From NCBI RefSeq assembly GCF_004135385.1, contig NZ_CP035493.1, forward strand, positions 3,353,440 to 3,417,439: a DNA stretch of 64,000 nt. Reading direction: 5' to 3'. Shown one piece after another: positions 16,159-23,973 of the stretch. The translations under genes were made by a program, and so were the position numbers. Below the pieces are notes generated by a model. It ran no database searches, had not been told where the DNA came from, and was given only the letters and a program-made list of their open reading frames with translations. How positions within the stretch are numbered: position 1 is the stretch's first letter; every line of letters begins with the position of its first letter. Source of the stretch: Xylanimonas protaetiae (GTDB lineage: Bacteria > Actinomycetota > Actinomycetes > Actinomycetales > Cellulomonadaceae).

Positions 16159-16167
16159 CGTTGGACC

Positions 16168-17823
16168 GTGAAAGCCACCCCGCACACCGTCGCCGTCCCC
16201 GACTGGCCGCTGCCCGCCGTCCTGGACCGGGCGGCGAGGGAGCACCCCGAGCGCGTCGCGCTCGACTTCTTCGGCGCGGCGACGACCTACCGCCAGCTCG
16301 CCGACACCGTCGCCCGTGCGGCGAGCGTGCTCGCCGCACGAGGCGTGCGGGCTGGTGACCGGGTGGCCATCGCCCTGCCCAACAGCCCCAGCCACGTCGT
16401 CGCGTTCTGGGCGGTGCTCCGCCTCGGCGGCGTCGTCGTCGAGCTCAACCCGACCCTCGGCGCCGCCGAGACCGCACGCCTCGTCGCGGACTCCGGCGCG
16501 CACGTCGTCCTGGCCTGGGCGAAGACCGCGGCGAGCGTCGCCGCGGAGCTGCCCGACGCCGACGTCGTCACCGTGGACGTCAGCCGCGACCTGCCGAAGG
16601 TCAAGCAGTGGGCGCTGCGCCTCCCGGTCCGCTCCGCGCGGGCCCAGCGCGACGCCCTCGTCGGGACGCCGCCCGCGGACGGCGCGCGGTGGCATGCGCT
16701 CGTGGCCGCCGCCGCGCCCCTGCCGGGCGAGCACCCCTCCCCCGCCCCCGAGGACCTCGCCGTCCTCATCTACACCGGCGGCACGACGGGCGACCCCAAG
16801 GCCGTGATGCTCCGCCACCGCCACCTCACGGTCAACGCCGTCCAGGGCCAGGCGTGGACCGGCCACGACGCCGCCGCGGCCGAGGTGTTCTACGGGGTGC
16901 TGCCCTACTTCCACGCGTTCGGCCTGCAGCTGTGCCTCGTCTACGCCACGGTGGTGGCCGCGACCGTCGTGGTCCTGCCGAAGTTCGACGTGCGCACGTT
17001 CCTCGCAGCGCAGCGTCGCCGGCCCGGCACCTTCCTGCCCGCCGTCCCGCCCATGCTCGCCCGGCTCACGACGGCCGCGCGGGAGAAGCAGGCCGACCTC
17101 GGCAGCTTCCGCATCGCGATCTCCGGCTCGATGGCCCTGCCCGCCGAGACCGCGCAGGCGTGGGAGGCGCTCACGGGCGGCCTCGTCATCGAGGGCTACG
17201 GCATGACGGAGACGTCGCCCGTCGCGCTCGGCAGCCCGCTCGACGAGCGTCGGCGCCCCGGCGCGCTCGGCCTGCCGTTCCCCTCGACGCAGATCCGCGT
17301 CGCGAACCCCGACGACCCCGCGCTGGACGTCGCCCCCGGCGAGCGGGGCGAGCTCCTCATCGCGGGCCCGCAGGTCTTCGACGGCTACTGGAACCGGCCC
17401 GAGGACACCGCGGCCGCGCTCCTGCCCGGCGGCTGGCTGCGCACCGGCGACATCGTCACGGTCGACGACGACGGGTTCGTGACCCTCGTCGACCGGACCA
17501 AGGAGGTCATCGTCACGGGCGGGTTCAAGGTCTACCCGTCGCAGGTCGAGGACCGGCTGCGGGCCATGCCCGAGATCGAGGACGTCGCCGTCGTCGGGAT
17601 GCCCGCCGGTGACCTCGGCGAGCGGGTCGTCGCCGCGATCGTGCTCGCCAAGGGCGTGACGTCGCTCGACCTGACCACGGTGCGCGAGTGGGCCTCCGCG
17701 AACCTCGCGAGGTACGCGCTGCCGCGCGGCCTCGTCGTCGTGACGGAGCTGCCGCACTCGGCCATCGGCAAGGTCATGCGCCGCGTGGTCCGCGAGCGCC
17801 TGCTCACCTCGATGCCGGCGTAG
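16168..17823 (+). CDS. Long-chain acyl-CoA synthetase / AMP-dependent ligase
   Basis: This 551-residue ANL-superfamily enzyme activates a carboxylic acid as acyl-AMP and transfers it to CoA. Motifs: P-loop-like LIYTGGTTGDPKAVM (A3, about residue 197), EGYGMTETSP (A5), GWLRTGDIVTVDDDGFVTLVDRTKEVIVTGGFKVYPSQVED (A7-A8 with the catalytic aspartate and hinge) and the C-terminal lysine in HSAIGKVMRR. It looks like FadD rather than a dihydroxybenzoate-AMP ligase. GTG 16168 follows the operator palindrome and has no ribosome-binding site. A P-loop kinase gene follows 12 bases after its stop. Confidence 0.88.
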   Translation: MKATPHTVAVPDWPLPAVLDRAAREHPERVALDFFGAATTYRQLADTVARAASVLAARGVRAGDRVAIALPNSPSHVVAFWAVLRLGGVVVELNPTLGAAETARLVADSGAHVVLAWAKTAASVAAELPDADVVTVDVSRDLPKVKQWALRLPVRSARAQRDALVGTPPADGARWHALVAAAAPLPGEHPSPAPEDLAVLIYTGGTTGDPKAVMLRHRHLTVNAVQGQAWTGHDAAAAEVFYGVLPYFHAFGLQLCLVYATVVAATVVVLPKFDVRTFLAAQRRRPGTFLPAVPPMLARLTTAAREKQADLGSFRIAISGSMALPAETAQAWEALTGGLVIEGYGMTETSPVALGSPLDERRRPGALGLPFPSTQIRVANPDDPALDVAPGERGELLIAGPQVFDGYWNRPEDTAAALLPGGWLRTGDIVTVDDDGFVTLVDRTKEVIVTGGFKVYPSQVEDRLRAMPEIEDVAVVGMPAGDLGERVVAAIVLAKGVTSLDLTTVREWASANLARYALPRGLVVVTELPHSAIGKVMRRVVRERLLTSMPA

Positions 17824-17835
17824 GCGGCGACCGCC

Positions 17836-18309
17836 GTGGCGACCGGGCGCGTGGTGCTCATGTGCGGCCCCGCCGGCTCGGGCAAGTCGACGTACGCGCG
17901 GCGGCTCGAGCAGGCCGGGTACGTGCGGCTGTCGATCGACGAGGCCGCGTGGGCTGCGGGGCACCGCGAGCAGCCGCTGCCCGAGCCGGTGCGGCAGGCG
18001 TTCGAGCGCGAGGTCCAGGAACGCCTCGTGACGCTCGCGACGCAGGGCGCCGACGTCGTCGTCGACCTGTCGTTCTGGTCGCGGCGCATGCGCGACACGT
18101 ACCGCGGGCTGCTCGCCCCGACGGGCGTGGTCCCGGAGACGGTGTACCTGGCGACGCCGCGCGACGTCGTGCTGCGTCGCGTCGCCGCGCGGGACGGCGC
18201 GACCGCGAACGACGTGCGGCTCGACGCCGCGACGGCGGCGCTGTACGTCGACCACTTCGAGCCGCCCACGCCGGACGAGGGCCCGCTCACGGTGATCGAC
18301 GGCGGGTGA
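17836..18309 (+). CDS. P-loop kinase-like ATP-binding protein
   Basis: The 157-residue protein begins with a Walker A motif, VVLMCGPAGSGKSTYARRL (residues 6-24), followed by SIDEAAW and DVVVDLSFWSRRMRDTYRGLL, a pattern found in AAA_33 zeta-toxin-like or nucleoside/sugar kinase-like proteins. The substrate is unknown. GTG 17836 lies 12 bases downstream of the acyl-CoA ligase stop, so it probably shares that transcript. It may phosphorylate a small molecule; no toxin-antitoxin partner is seen. Confidence 0.75.
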   Translation: MATGRVVLMCGPAGSGKSTYARRLEQAGYVRLSIDEAAWAAGHREQPLPEPVRQAFEREVQERLVTLATQGADVVVDLSFWSRRMRDTYRGLLAPTGVVPETVYLATPRDVVLRRVAARDGATANDVRLDAATAALYVDHFEPPTPDEGPLTVIDGG

Positions 18310-18331
18310 GACCCCCCGCTACGGTGCTCGC

Positions 18332-18700
18332 ATGGCAGCCGTCAGGACGTTCCAGGTGACCTTCGACTGCGCCGACCCGGAGCACCTCGTCCGCTTCTGG
18401 TGCGAGGTGCTGGGGTACGAGCCGCAGGGCTCGGAGAACGCGGTGGACCCCACGGGCGTCGGGCCGCGGCTCTACTTCCAGCGCGTGCCCGAGGGCAAGG
18501 TGGTCAAGAACCGCGTCCACCTCGACGTGCGCGTGGGCTCGGGCCTGGTGGGCGCCGAGCGCCTCGCCACGCTGCAGGCCGAGCGGGCCCGGCTCGAGGC
18601 GCTCGGCGCGACGCACTTCCGCACGCTCCTCGCCGACGACGAGAACGAGTCGTGCATCGTCATGCTCGACGTCGAGGGCAACGAGTTCTGCCTCGACTGA
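18332..18700 (+). CDS. VOC-family (glyoxalase-like) protein
   Basis: The 122-residue protein fits the glyoxalase-like/VOC fold: QVTFDCADPEHLVRFWCEVLGYEP at the N-terminus, RLYFQRVPEGKVVKNRVHLDVRV in the centre and VMLDVEGNEFCLD at the end, with the usual His and Glu metal-ligand positions. The substrate is not predictable. The ATG is six bases after TACGGT (18320-18325) and lacks a ribosome-binding site, which indicates leaderless expression. Confidence 0.82.
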   Translation: MAAVRTFQVTFDCADPEHLVRFWCEVLGYEPQGSENAVDPTGVGPRLYFQRVPEGKVVKNRVHLDVRVGSGLVGAERLATLQAERARLEALGATHFRTLLADDENESCIVMLDVEGNEFCLD

Positions 18701-18713
18701 GGACCCGCCGTCA

Positions 18714-18740
18714 GGCCGCCCGCTCTCCGGTGGGGCGGCC
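18714..18740. terminator. Convergent terminator hairpin
   Basis: GGCCGCCC (18714-18721) pairs with GGGCGGCC (18733-18740) between two convergent genes, so it can serve both strands. Confidence 0.65.
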
Positions 18741-18756
18741 CGTCGTCGCGTGCCGG

Positions 18757-19362
18757 TCAGGCGTCGTCGCCGGCGAGGAACTCCTGGAGCGTCGTCGAGG
18801 TGAGCGTCTCGCCGGTCGCGTCGTCGACGAACGAGACCGTGACGTCGACGTCGTCGGCGGCGACGCCGTCGAACTGCTGGTGGAGGCCGCCCACCAGGAA
18901 CAGGCTCACGGCGTAGAACGGCTCGAAGTCGGTGAAGCGCGCGCCGTCGACACGGACGGTGAACCGGTCGAACCTGTCGCTCGCCTCGATCGCGGTGAAC
19001 GAGTTGTCGCCGCTGGTCAGCTCCGTGATCGCCTGGTCGATCGCGCCGGAGAAGCCGTCGAGCATCTCCTGGTGGCGGGCGGGCGTCATGGTGTAGACGA
19101 CGTCGCCGTCGGCGGTGACGCGCGCCGCGATCCCCTGGCTCATCGCCTCGGCGACGACGTCCTCGTCGGTCCAGGAGCCGTCGGGGTCGAGCAGGTCGCG
19201 GCTGACGGTCACGTCGACCGTCGTGCGGCCCTCCTCAGGCGTCACCGACGTCGTCGGCGTCGTCGTGCCGTCCGCGTCGGACGTGCCGCCGCCGCAGGCG
19301 GCGAGGGTGACCGTCAGCACGCCGACGACGGCGACGGCGATCGACTTGCGGAACGTGCTCAC
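18757..19362 (-). CDS. Secreted lipoprotein, unknown function
   Basis: GTG 19362 follows GAGAGGTG and opens a 201-residue lipoprotein with signal VSTFRKSIAVAVVGVLTV and lipobox TLAAC. A Thr/Ser/Asp-rich linker follows. The folded part contains SRDLLDPDGSWTDEDVVAEA, VVYTMTPARHQEMLDGF and FDRFTVRVDGARFTDFEPFYAVSL. No named family was recognised. It probably acts at the outer face of the membrane. It stands alone, converging on the VOC gene. Confidence 0.75.
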   Translation of the reverse strand: MSTFRKSIAVAVVGVLTVTLAACGGGTSDADGTTTPTTSVTPEEGRTTVDVTVSRDLLDPDGSWTDEDVVAEAMSQGIAARVTADGDVVYTMTPARHQEMLDGFSGAIDQAITELTSGDNSFTAIEASDRFDRFTVRVDGARFTDFEPFYAVSLFLVGGLHQQFDGVAADDVDVTVSFVDDATGETLTSTTLQEFLAGDDA

Positions 19363-19969
19363 GGGAACACCTCTCGGGCGCTGGGCTCGCGCCGGGCGCG
19401 GCGCTGGGGTCGGGTCCAGTAGACCGCCCGCTGCGTCGCCACTCAGGGGCCGGTGTGCGCCGTGAGCGTCGGTTCGGCACCGATTGCGCGGTGCCGGGCG
19501 TGTTCCGGGCGCACGAAGGCCCCGGCGCGCGCGAGGACGCGTCCGGGGCCTTGCGCTCGACCTCGCCGCTCCGCCGTCGCGGGCGCCCGCTCCCTCGCCG
19601 TCACGAGGGGCGGTCGCGAGACCCACCCGTTCTTCCAAGGCCGTGACCTCGGGGCCCGCGGGCGCCAGTTGTCACCGGTGCCCGTCGAACCTGGGTCGCC
19701 CACCGCCGCCGACCGGCCGAGCCGACGGTCCCCGGGCCCGGCACGTAGCCAGACGACCTCGGGAAAGCAGGTCTTCCCGCACCCCTGTCATGACCGGGGC
19801 CGGCCGGCCCGTCGGCTCTCGCCTCCGGACCGCCCTGCGGGCTCCCACCGCTCTCGCGGCGAGGAGCCCTACGATGCCCGACGCCGGCGCCGGGCCGCGA
19901 GCCCGCTGACCGCCCCGCGCGCGGTGCCGCGTCGCCGAACGGCGCCCGCACCCGTGGGACACTCGGCAC
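19363..19969. other. Intergenic region of about 600 bases without a convincing gene
   Basis: This stretch separates the lipoprotein gene from the Rrf2 regulator. It holds a terminator-like hairpin (19516-19552), an inverted repeat CGGGAA...TTCCCG near 19767-19786 that could be an operator, and a possible 11-codon frame at 19874-19909 behind GAGGAG. Longer open frames on both strands have arginine/proline-rich products with no recognisable domain. Confidence 0.6.
19516..19552. terminator. Terminator-like hairpin in the intergenic region
   Basis: AAGGCCCCGG (19516-19525) pairs with CCGGGGCCTT (19543-19552). The 17-base loop contains a further CGCG/CGCG pairing. No gene ends immediately before it. 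Confidence 0.5.
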
Positions 19970-20476
19970 GTGCGCATCACGGCCAAGATCGACTACGCAG
20001 TCCGCCTCTGCGTGGAGCTCGCCGCGCGGTACGACGGCGGCCAGTACGCCAAGTCCGACGACCTCGCGACGGCGCAGCAGATCCCCGCGAACTACGTGCT
20101 GGGGCTCCTCAACACGCTCAAGCAGACGGGCCTGGTGGAGACGCGGCGCGGGGCGGACGGCGGGGCGCGCCTCGCCGCTCCCCCGGTCGAGATCGCGGTG
20201 GCCGACGTGATCCGTGCGATCGACGGCCCGCTCGCCAGCCTGGGCGGCCGGCACGTCGAGGACGTCACCTACCCCGGCGCGTCGGCACCGGTGCGGGACG
20301 TGTGGGTGGCCCTGCGGGTCGCGATGCGGTCGGTGCTCGACGTCGTCACGCTCGCCGACGTGCTGGCCGGGACGATGCCCGCCCCCGTCGACGCGCTGCT
20401 CGCGGGCGACGACGCGTGGCGCACGCGGCCCAACGGCCGCGCCGTGGTGCGGGCGGCGGAGCGCTCCCCGCGCTGA
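19970..20476 (+). CDS. Rrf2-family transcriptional regulator
   Basis: The 168-residue protein shows the Rrf2 winged helix: MRITAKIDYAVRLCVELAARY, then LATAQQIPANYVLGLLNTLKQTGLVETRRGADGGARLAAPP with the family RG-x-x-GG wing. The C-terminal half keeps IRAIDGPLA. The three cysteines that bind Fe-S clusters in IscR and NsrR are absent; the only cysteine is in helix 1. It is therefore more like the non-cluster type (for example CymR-like). GTG 19970 is the start. It lies just upstream of the leader peptide and SsuE-like gene, so control of sulfur assimilation is plausible but inferred. Confidence 0.85.
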   Translation: MRITAKIDYAVRLCVELAARYDGGQYAKSDDLATAQQIPANYVLGLLNTLKQTGLVETRRGADGGARLAAPPVEIAVADVIRAIDGPLASLGGRHVEDVTYPGASAPVRDVWVALRVAMRSVLDVVTLADVLAGTMPAPVDALLAGDDAWRTRPNGRAVVRAAERSPR

Positions 20477-20546
20477 CCCGTCTCAGCCGGCAAGACACCT
20501 GCCCCTTCTGGAGTCCCTCGCTCCACTTCGGTCGTACGGTCCTGGC

Positions 20547-20618
20547 ATGCGCTCCTCGCGTCGACTCGTCGCCGCCCGCCGACGGCACCTCGCCCTCGGC
20601 TGTCGTCGTCGCGGCTGA
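20547..20618 (+). CDS. Candidate leader peptide with a His/Cys motif
   Basis: A 23-codon frame, MRSSRRLVAARRRHLALGCR..., begins six bases after a TACGGT -10 hexamer (20535-20540) with no ribosome-binding site. The RRRHLALGC core resembles the short leader peptides that precede sulfur-assimilation operons in Actinobacteria, where cysteine codons are thought to sense cysteine supply. The downstream SsuE-like gene fits that. It is degenerate relative to the typical form, so confidence is moderate. Confidence 0.45.
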   Translation: MRSSRRLVAARRRHLALGCRRRG

Positions 20619-20676
20619 CCCCGACCACGACCACCGCCCGACCACGCGGGCCCCCACCTCCAGGAGCTGATCGACC

Positions 20677-20751
20677 ATGCGTTCGCCTCGCCATGCCCTC
20701 CTCGTCCCCGCAGCGGCTCCGCTGCTCGCCACCGCCGGCGGTGCCCGATGA
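20677..20751 (+). pseudogene. 24-codon frame resembling a lipoprotein signal-peptide remnant
   Basis: ATG 20677 follows CAGGAG and encodes MRSPRHALLVPAAAPLLATA, then GGAR and a stop that overlaps the next ATG as ATGA. It looks like the signal peptide of a binding lipoprotein cut off near where a lipobox cysteine would be. This could be all that is left of a sulfonate-binding protein gene, or a coupling frame for the flavin reductase. Confidence 0.4.
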
Positions 20752-21275
20752 GCGCCCCGGCGACCGGCGTCGTCGTCCTCGTCGGCAACCCGCGCCCCGG
20801 CTCCCGCACCCGCGCGGCCGCGGAGGCCGTCGCAGAGCGCGTCGCCACGCGCCTGCGGATCGCGGGCGCGCCCACGACCGTCGAGCTGGCCGACCTGGCC
20901 GGCGAGGTCCTCGCACCCGCGCACCCGCGCGCCGACGAGGCGCTGCGGACGGTCGCGGCCGCCCGCCTGCTCGTCGTCGCCACCCCGGTCTACAAGGGCT
21001 CGTACACGGGGCTGCTCAAGGCGTTCCTCGACCTGTACGGACCCGACGGCCTGGCGGGCGTCCCCGCCGTCCCGCTCGTGGTGTCGGCCAGCCCGGGGCA
21101 CCAGCACGCGGGCGAGACCCACCTGCTGCCGCTGCTCGCCGAGCTCGGCGCCGACGTCCCCGACGTCGCGCTCGCCCTGCTCGAGAGCCAGCTGCCCGAC
21201 GCGGGCGTGCACGCCGACCTGTGGCTCGACGAGCTCCCGTGGGCCGACCGCACGCTCGTCGGCCCCACCGGCTGA
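20748..21275 (+). CDS. NAD(P)H-dependent FMN reductase (SsuE/MsuE-like)
   Basis: The 175-residue flavodoxin-fold enzyme has VVVLVGNPRPGSRTRAAAEAVAERV at the start (FMN-phosphate-binding G-N-P/S-R-x-x-S-R-T pattern), LLVVATPVYKGSYTGLLKAFLDLY in the middle and VVSASPGHQHAGE. SsuE supplies reduced FMN to alkanesulfonate monooxygenase for sulfur scavenging. The monooxygenase and transporter genes are not nearby, so the true partner is open. ATG 20748 overlaps the stop of the short upstream frame. Confidence 0.85.
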   Translation: MSAPATGVVVLVGNPRPGSRTRAAAEAVAERVATRLRIAGAPTTVELADLAGEVLAPAHPRADEALRTVAAARLLVVATPVYKGSYTGLLKAFLDLYGPDGLAGVPAVPLVVSASPGHQHAGETHLLPLLAELGADVPDVALALLESQLPDAGVHADLWLDELPWADRTLVGPTG

Positions 21276-21333
21276 CCCGCCGGGAGACACGAACCGACGC
21301 CACGGCCCGGGCCCAAAAGGCGCCCTCGCCACC

Positions 21334-21397
21334 ACGGCCTCCGGTGGTCCGGGAAACACTGGTCCGACCAGCGTTTCCGCCCGCCACCGGAGGCCGT
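21334..21397 (+). promoter_or_regulatory. Large nested hairpin that hides the ribosome-binding site of the MatC-like gene
   Basis: Three nested perfect stems are visible: 21334-21347 with 21384-21397 (14 bp), GGAAAC 21352-21357 with GTTTCC 21373-21378, and CTGGT 21359-21363 with ACCAG 21367-21371. The GGAGG ribosome-binding sequence lies inside the outer right arm, four bases before ATG 21402. There is no U tract after it. It could be a translational switch or a terminator for the gene before; sequence does not match a riboswitch class I know. Confidence 0.65.
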
Positions 21398-21401
21398 TCG
21401 C

Positions 21402-22655
21402 ATGTCGCCAGAAGTGATCTCGGTCCTCGTCCTCGCCGCGCTCTTCGTCGTCGCGACGGTGCGGAACGTCCACCTGGGCGCCGCGGCCCTCGCCGCCTCC
21501 TGGCTGGTCGGCACCCTGGTGTTCGGCGTCGACGTCGAGACGGTCGTCGCCGGCTTCCCGGCCGGGCTCTTCCTCACGCTCGTCGGCGTGACCTACCTGT
21601 TCGCGTTCGCGGAGAAGGCCGGGGCGATCAGCGCGATCGTCTACGCGGCCGTCCGCCTGGTCGGCGGGCGGATCAGCCTCATCCCGTGGGTCATGTTCGT
21701 CGTCACCGCGCTCATCACGTCGGTCGGCGCGCTCACGCCGGCAGCCGCGGCGATCGTCGGGCCCATCGCGATGGGGCTGGCCAAGCGGCACAAGATCCAC
21801 CCCGTGCTCATGGGCATGGCCGTCATCCAGGGCGCGTCGGCCGGGTCGTTCTCCCCCATGGGCGTCTACGGCGTCGTCATCAACACGATCGTGGCGAAGC
21901 ACGACCTGCCGTCGGACCCCGCGCTCCTGTTCGGCGTGAGCTTCGCGTTCATCCTGGCCACCGTCGCTGTCGCGTTCCTCGCCTTCGGCGGCCTCGCGCT
22001 CGTCCGCGCCGACCGCCGCACCGACGCCGGGCACGCGCCCGTGCTCGACCGGCCCACGGTCGACGCCAAGCTCGTCTGGTCGCTCGTCGCCATCGTCGCC
22101 CTGGGCGTCGAGGCGTTCGTGTTCCAGCACGACGTCGGGTTCGTCGCACTGCTCCTCGTCGTCGTCCTCTCGGCGATCTTCTCCAAGACCGCCCAGGGCG
22201 CCGTCAGCAACGTCTGCTGGCCCACCGCGCTGCTCGTGTGCGGCGTGGTCACGTACGTGAACCTGCTCCAGAGCCAGGGCGTGGTCGACTGGCTCGGCAG
22301 CTCGGTGGCCGCGATCGGGGCGCCGCTGCTCGCCGCGCTCCTGATCCTCTTCATCGCGGCGGTCGTCAGCGCGCTCGCGTCCACGACGGGCATCCTCGGC
22401 GCGCTCGTGCCGCTCGCCGTCCCGTTCCTCATGACGGGCGAGGTCTGGGCGATCGGCCTCGTCGCGGCGCTCGCCGTCTCGGCGTCCGTGGTGGACTGCT
22501 CGCCGTTCTCCACGAACGGCGCGCTCATGGTCGCGTACACCGAGGAGCGGGAGCGCGACAACGCCTACAGACAGTTCCTGCGGTGGGGCGCGGCGCTCGT
22601 GGTCGTCGCACCCGTCGCCTCCTGGGGCGTCCTGGTGGTCGTCCCGTCGCTGTGA
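21402..22655 (+). CDS. MatC-like / SLC13-type dicarboxylate transporter
   Basis: This 417-residue protein has about 11-12 membrane segments and an N-terminus (VISVLVLAALFVVATVRNVHLGAAALAA) like the MatC dicarboxylate-carrier domain. Two re-entrant-type motifs are seen: ALTPAAAAIVGPIAM in the first half and SALASTTGILGALVPLAVPFL with VDCSPFSTNGAL in the second, as in the IT superfamily. It probably imports malonate, succinate or a similar dicarboxylate with cations. Its start is overlaid by a large mRNA hairpin. It stands as a single gene. Confidence 0.8.
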   Translation: MSPEVISVLVLAALFVVATVRNVHLGAAALAASWLVGTLVFGVDVETVVAGFPAGLFLTLVGVTYLFAFAEKAGAISAIVYAAVRLVGGRISLIPWVMFVVTALITSVGALTPAAAAIVGPIAMGLAKRHKIHPVLMGMAVIQGASAGSFSPMGVYGVVINTIVAKHDLPSDPALLFGVSFAFILATVAVAFLAFGGLALVRADRRTDAGHAPVLDRPTVDAKLVWSLVAIVALGVEAFVFQHDVGFVALLLVVVLSAIFSKTAQGAVSNVCWPTALLVCGVVTYVNLLQSQGVVDWLGSSVAAIGAPLLAALLILFIAAVVSALASTTGILGALVPLAVPFLMTGEVWAIGLVAALAVSASVVDCSPFSTNGALMVAYTEERERDNAYRQFLRWGAALVVVAPVASWGVLVVVPSL

Positions 22656-22694
22656 GCCCTTTCCGCAGGTCGGGCATGCTGCGATGATGCGCGC

Positions 22695-23750
22695 ATGACC
22701 CTGCCCGGGACGGTCGAGCCCCCACCTCCGCTCGCGCTCGCCGGGCTCCCCGCCGGCGGCGGCGGGACCTCGTACGCGAGCTGGCGACGGCGTGTCGCCG
22801 GCGACCTGCTCGACGGCGCGATCCTCACGGGCGTCGGCTGGCTCGCGCTCGGCGACGCCGCGTCGCACACGGCGCTCCCGCTGGGCATGCCCTCGGCGTT
22901 CGACGCCGACGCCTCGTGGCACCGGTCGGGCTGGGTGGCCGCCGCGCTGCTGGCCGTGCTGGCGCTCCAGGCGTGGACCGGCTGGACCCCCGGCAAGCTC
23001 GTGGTGGGCATCGCCGTCGTGAGCGACCGGGACGGACGCCCGATCGGGCTCCTGCGCACCCTGCTGCGCTGGGCCGTGCACGTGCTCGACACGATCCTCT
23101 TCGTCGGGTACCTGCGGCCGCTGTGGCACCGCGAGCGCCGCACCTTCGCGGACTCGGTCATGCGCACCGTCGTCGTGCGGCGGCGGCCCGCCGGCCTGGG
23201 CCGTGGCGGCAGGCTCCTGACGGGCGGGGCCCTGGTGCTGTGCCTCCTCGGCGCAGGTCTCACGGTGCCCTGGACCACCCCGGGCTCGCCCGACGCGCGG
23301 GCCGAGGCGACGTGCTTCCCCTCGCCGGCCGCGCCCGACGACGTGGTCGGCGCCGTCGAGCCCGTGCGCCTCACGGGGCTGGAGGCGCGGATCGAGGAGC
23401 GGCGCCTGTGGTCCCGCCGCGTCGTCGACGTCTACCGCTCGTACTCCGCGACGTGGACGTGGACCACGGCGTCGGCGGGCGGCGACCTCGCGATCGAGCT
23501 GACCGCGACCGGCCCCGACGGCCAGAGCAGGACGCAGCGGTCCGGGGTCAGCGGGCACTCGACCGAGGTGGACCAGGTCGGGGTCACGACCACGGCCACC
23601 GGCGAGCTGTCCGCGACGACGGACCTCGGCACGACCTGGCCCACCGACCTCGGCCCCGTCGTGGACCTGACGACGTCGCTCCTCGTGGACCGGCAGGTCG
23701 TCGCGACCTGCACGGTCGAGGGCTTCGCGCTCACGTCCCGGCGCGCGTAG
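22695..23750 (+). CDS. RDD-family membrane protein with extracellular C-terminal domain
   Basis: The first 170 residues form an RDD domain: YASWRRRVAGDLLDGAIL (the R-x-x-x-x-x-D pattern), then WTGWTPGKLVVGIAVVSDRDGRPIGLLRTLLRW and RTFADSVMRTVVV. A further helix (LLTGGALVLCLLGAGLTV) leads to a secreted, beta-rich domain of about 150 residues with two cysteines (ATCFP and VATCTVEG). The RDD function is uncertain; some members are ion antiporters. The tail is not recognised. It overlaps the convergent XRE gene by 20 bases. Confidence 0.8.
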   Translation: MTLPGTVEPPPPLALAGLPAGGGGTSYASWRRRVAGDLLDGAILTGVGWLALGDAASHTALPLGMPSAFDADASWHRSGWVAAALLAVLALQAWTGWTPGKLVVGIAVVSDRDGRPIGLLRTLLRWAVHVLDTILFVGYLRPLWHRERRTFADSVMRTVVVRRRPAGLGRGGRLLTGGALVLCLLGAGLTVPWTTPGSPDARAEATCFPSPAAPDDVVGAVEPVRLTGLEARIEERRLWSRRVVDVYRSYSATWTWTTASAGGDLAIELTATGPDGQSRTQRSGVSGHSTEVDQVGVTTTATGELSATTDLGTTWPTDLGPVVDLTTSLLVDRQVVATCTVEGFALTSRRA

Positions 23751-23973
23751 CCCCGTCCGCGTCGTCCGGCGCGGGAACCCAGCGCAGCAGGTCTCCCGGC
23801 TGGCACTCGAGCGCGGAGCACAGGGCGTCCAGCGTCGTGAACCGGACGGCACGCGCCCGGCCGTTCTTGAGCACGGCGAGGTTCGCGGGCGTGATCCCGA
23901 CGCGCTCGGCAAGCTCGCCGACGGCCATGCGCCGCCGGGCGAGCATGACGTCGATGTCGACGACGACGGGCAT
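23731..23973 (-). CDS. XRE/Cro-type small transcriptional regulator
   Basis: The 80-residue protein is one helix-turn-helix domain: VDIDVMLARRRMAVGELAERVGITPANLAVLKNGRARAVRFTTLDALCSALECQPGDLLRW. This is the YozG-like type usually encoded beside DUF2975 membrane proteins. ATG 23973 shares its A with the stop of the DUF2975 gene (TGATG), so the two are translationally coupled. It likely autoregulates through the inverted repeat at 24557-24592. Confidence 0.88.
   Translation of the reverse strand: MPVVVDIDVMLARRRMAVGELAERVGITPANLAVLKNGRARAVRFTTLDALCSALECQPGDLLRWVPAPDDADGATRAGT

Noticed and set aside
16168-17823. Candidate 2,3-dihydroxybenzoate-AMP ligase (DhbE) because it is an AMP-dependent ligase near dhbA
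   Set aside because: Its motifs are of the acyl-CoA synthetase type, it is separate from the dhb operon and it has its own palindromic operator rather than an iron box.
17836-18309. Zeta-type toxin of a toxin-antitoxin pair
   Set aside because: There is a P-loop but no small antitoxin gene next to it, and it follows an acyl-CoA ligase in the same transcript.
19443-19703. Minus-strand protein gene in the long intergenic region
   Set aside because: No ribosome-binding site, arginine/proline-rich product and a terminator hairpin within the frame.
20346-23912. A 1188-codon minus-strand open frame
   Set aside because: It is antisense to the SsuE-like, MatC-like and RDD genes, its product is low-complexity Arg/Gly/Asp and shows no domain; long spurious frames are common at this GC content.
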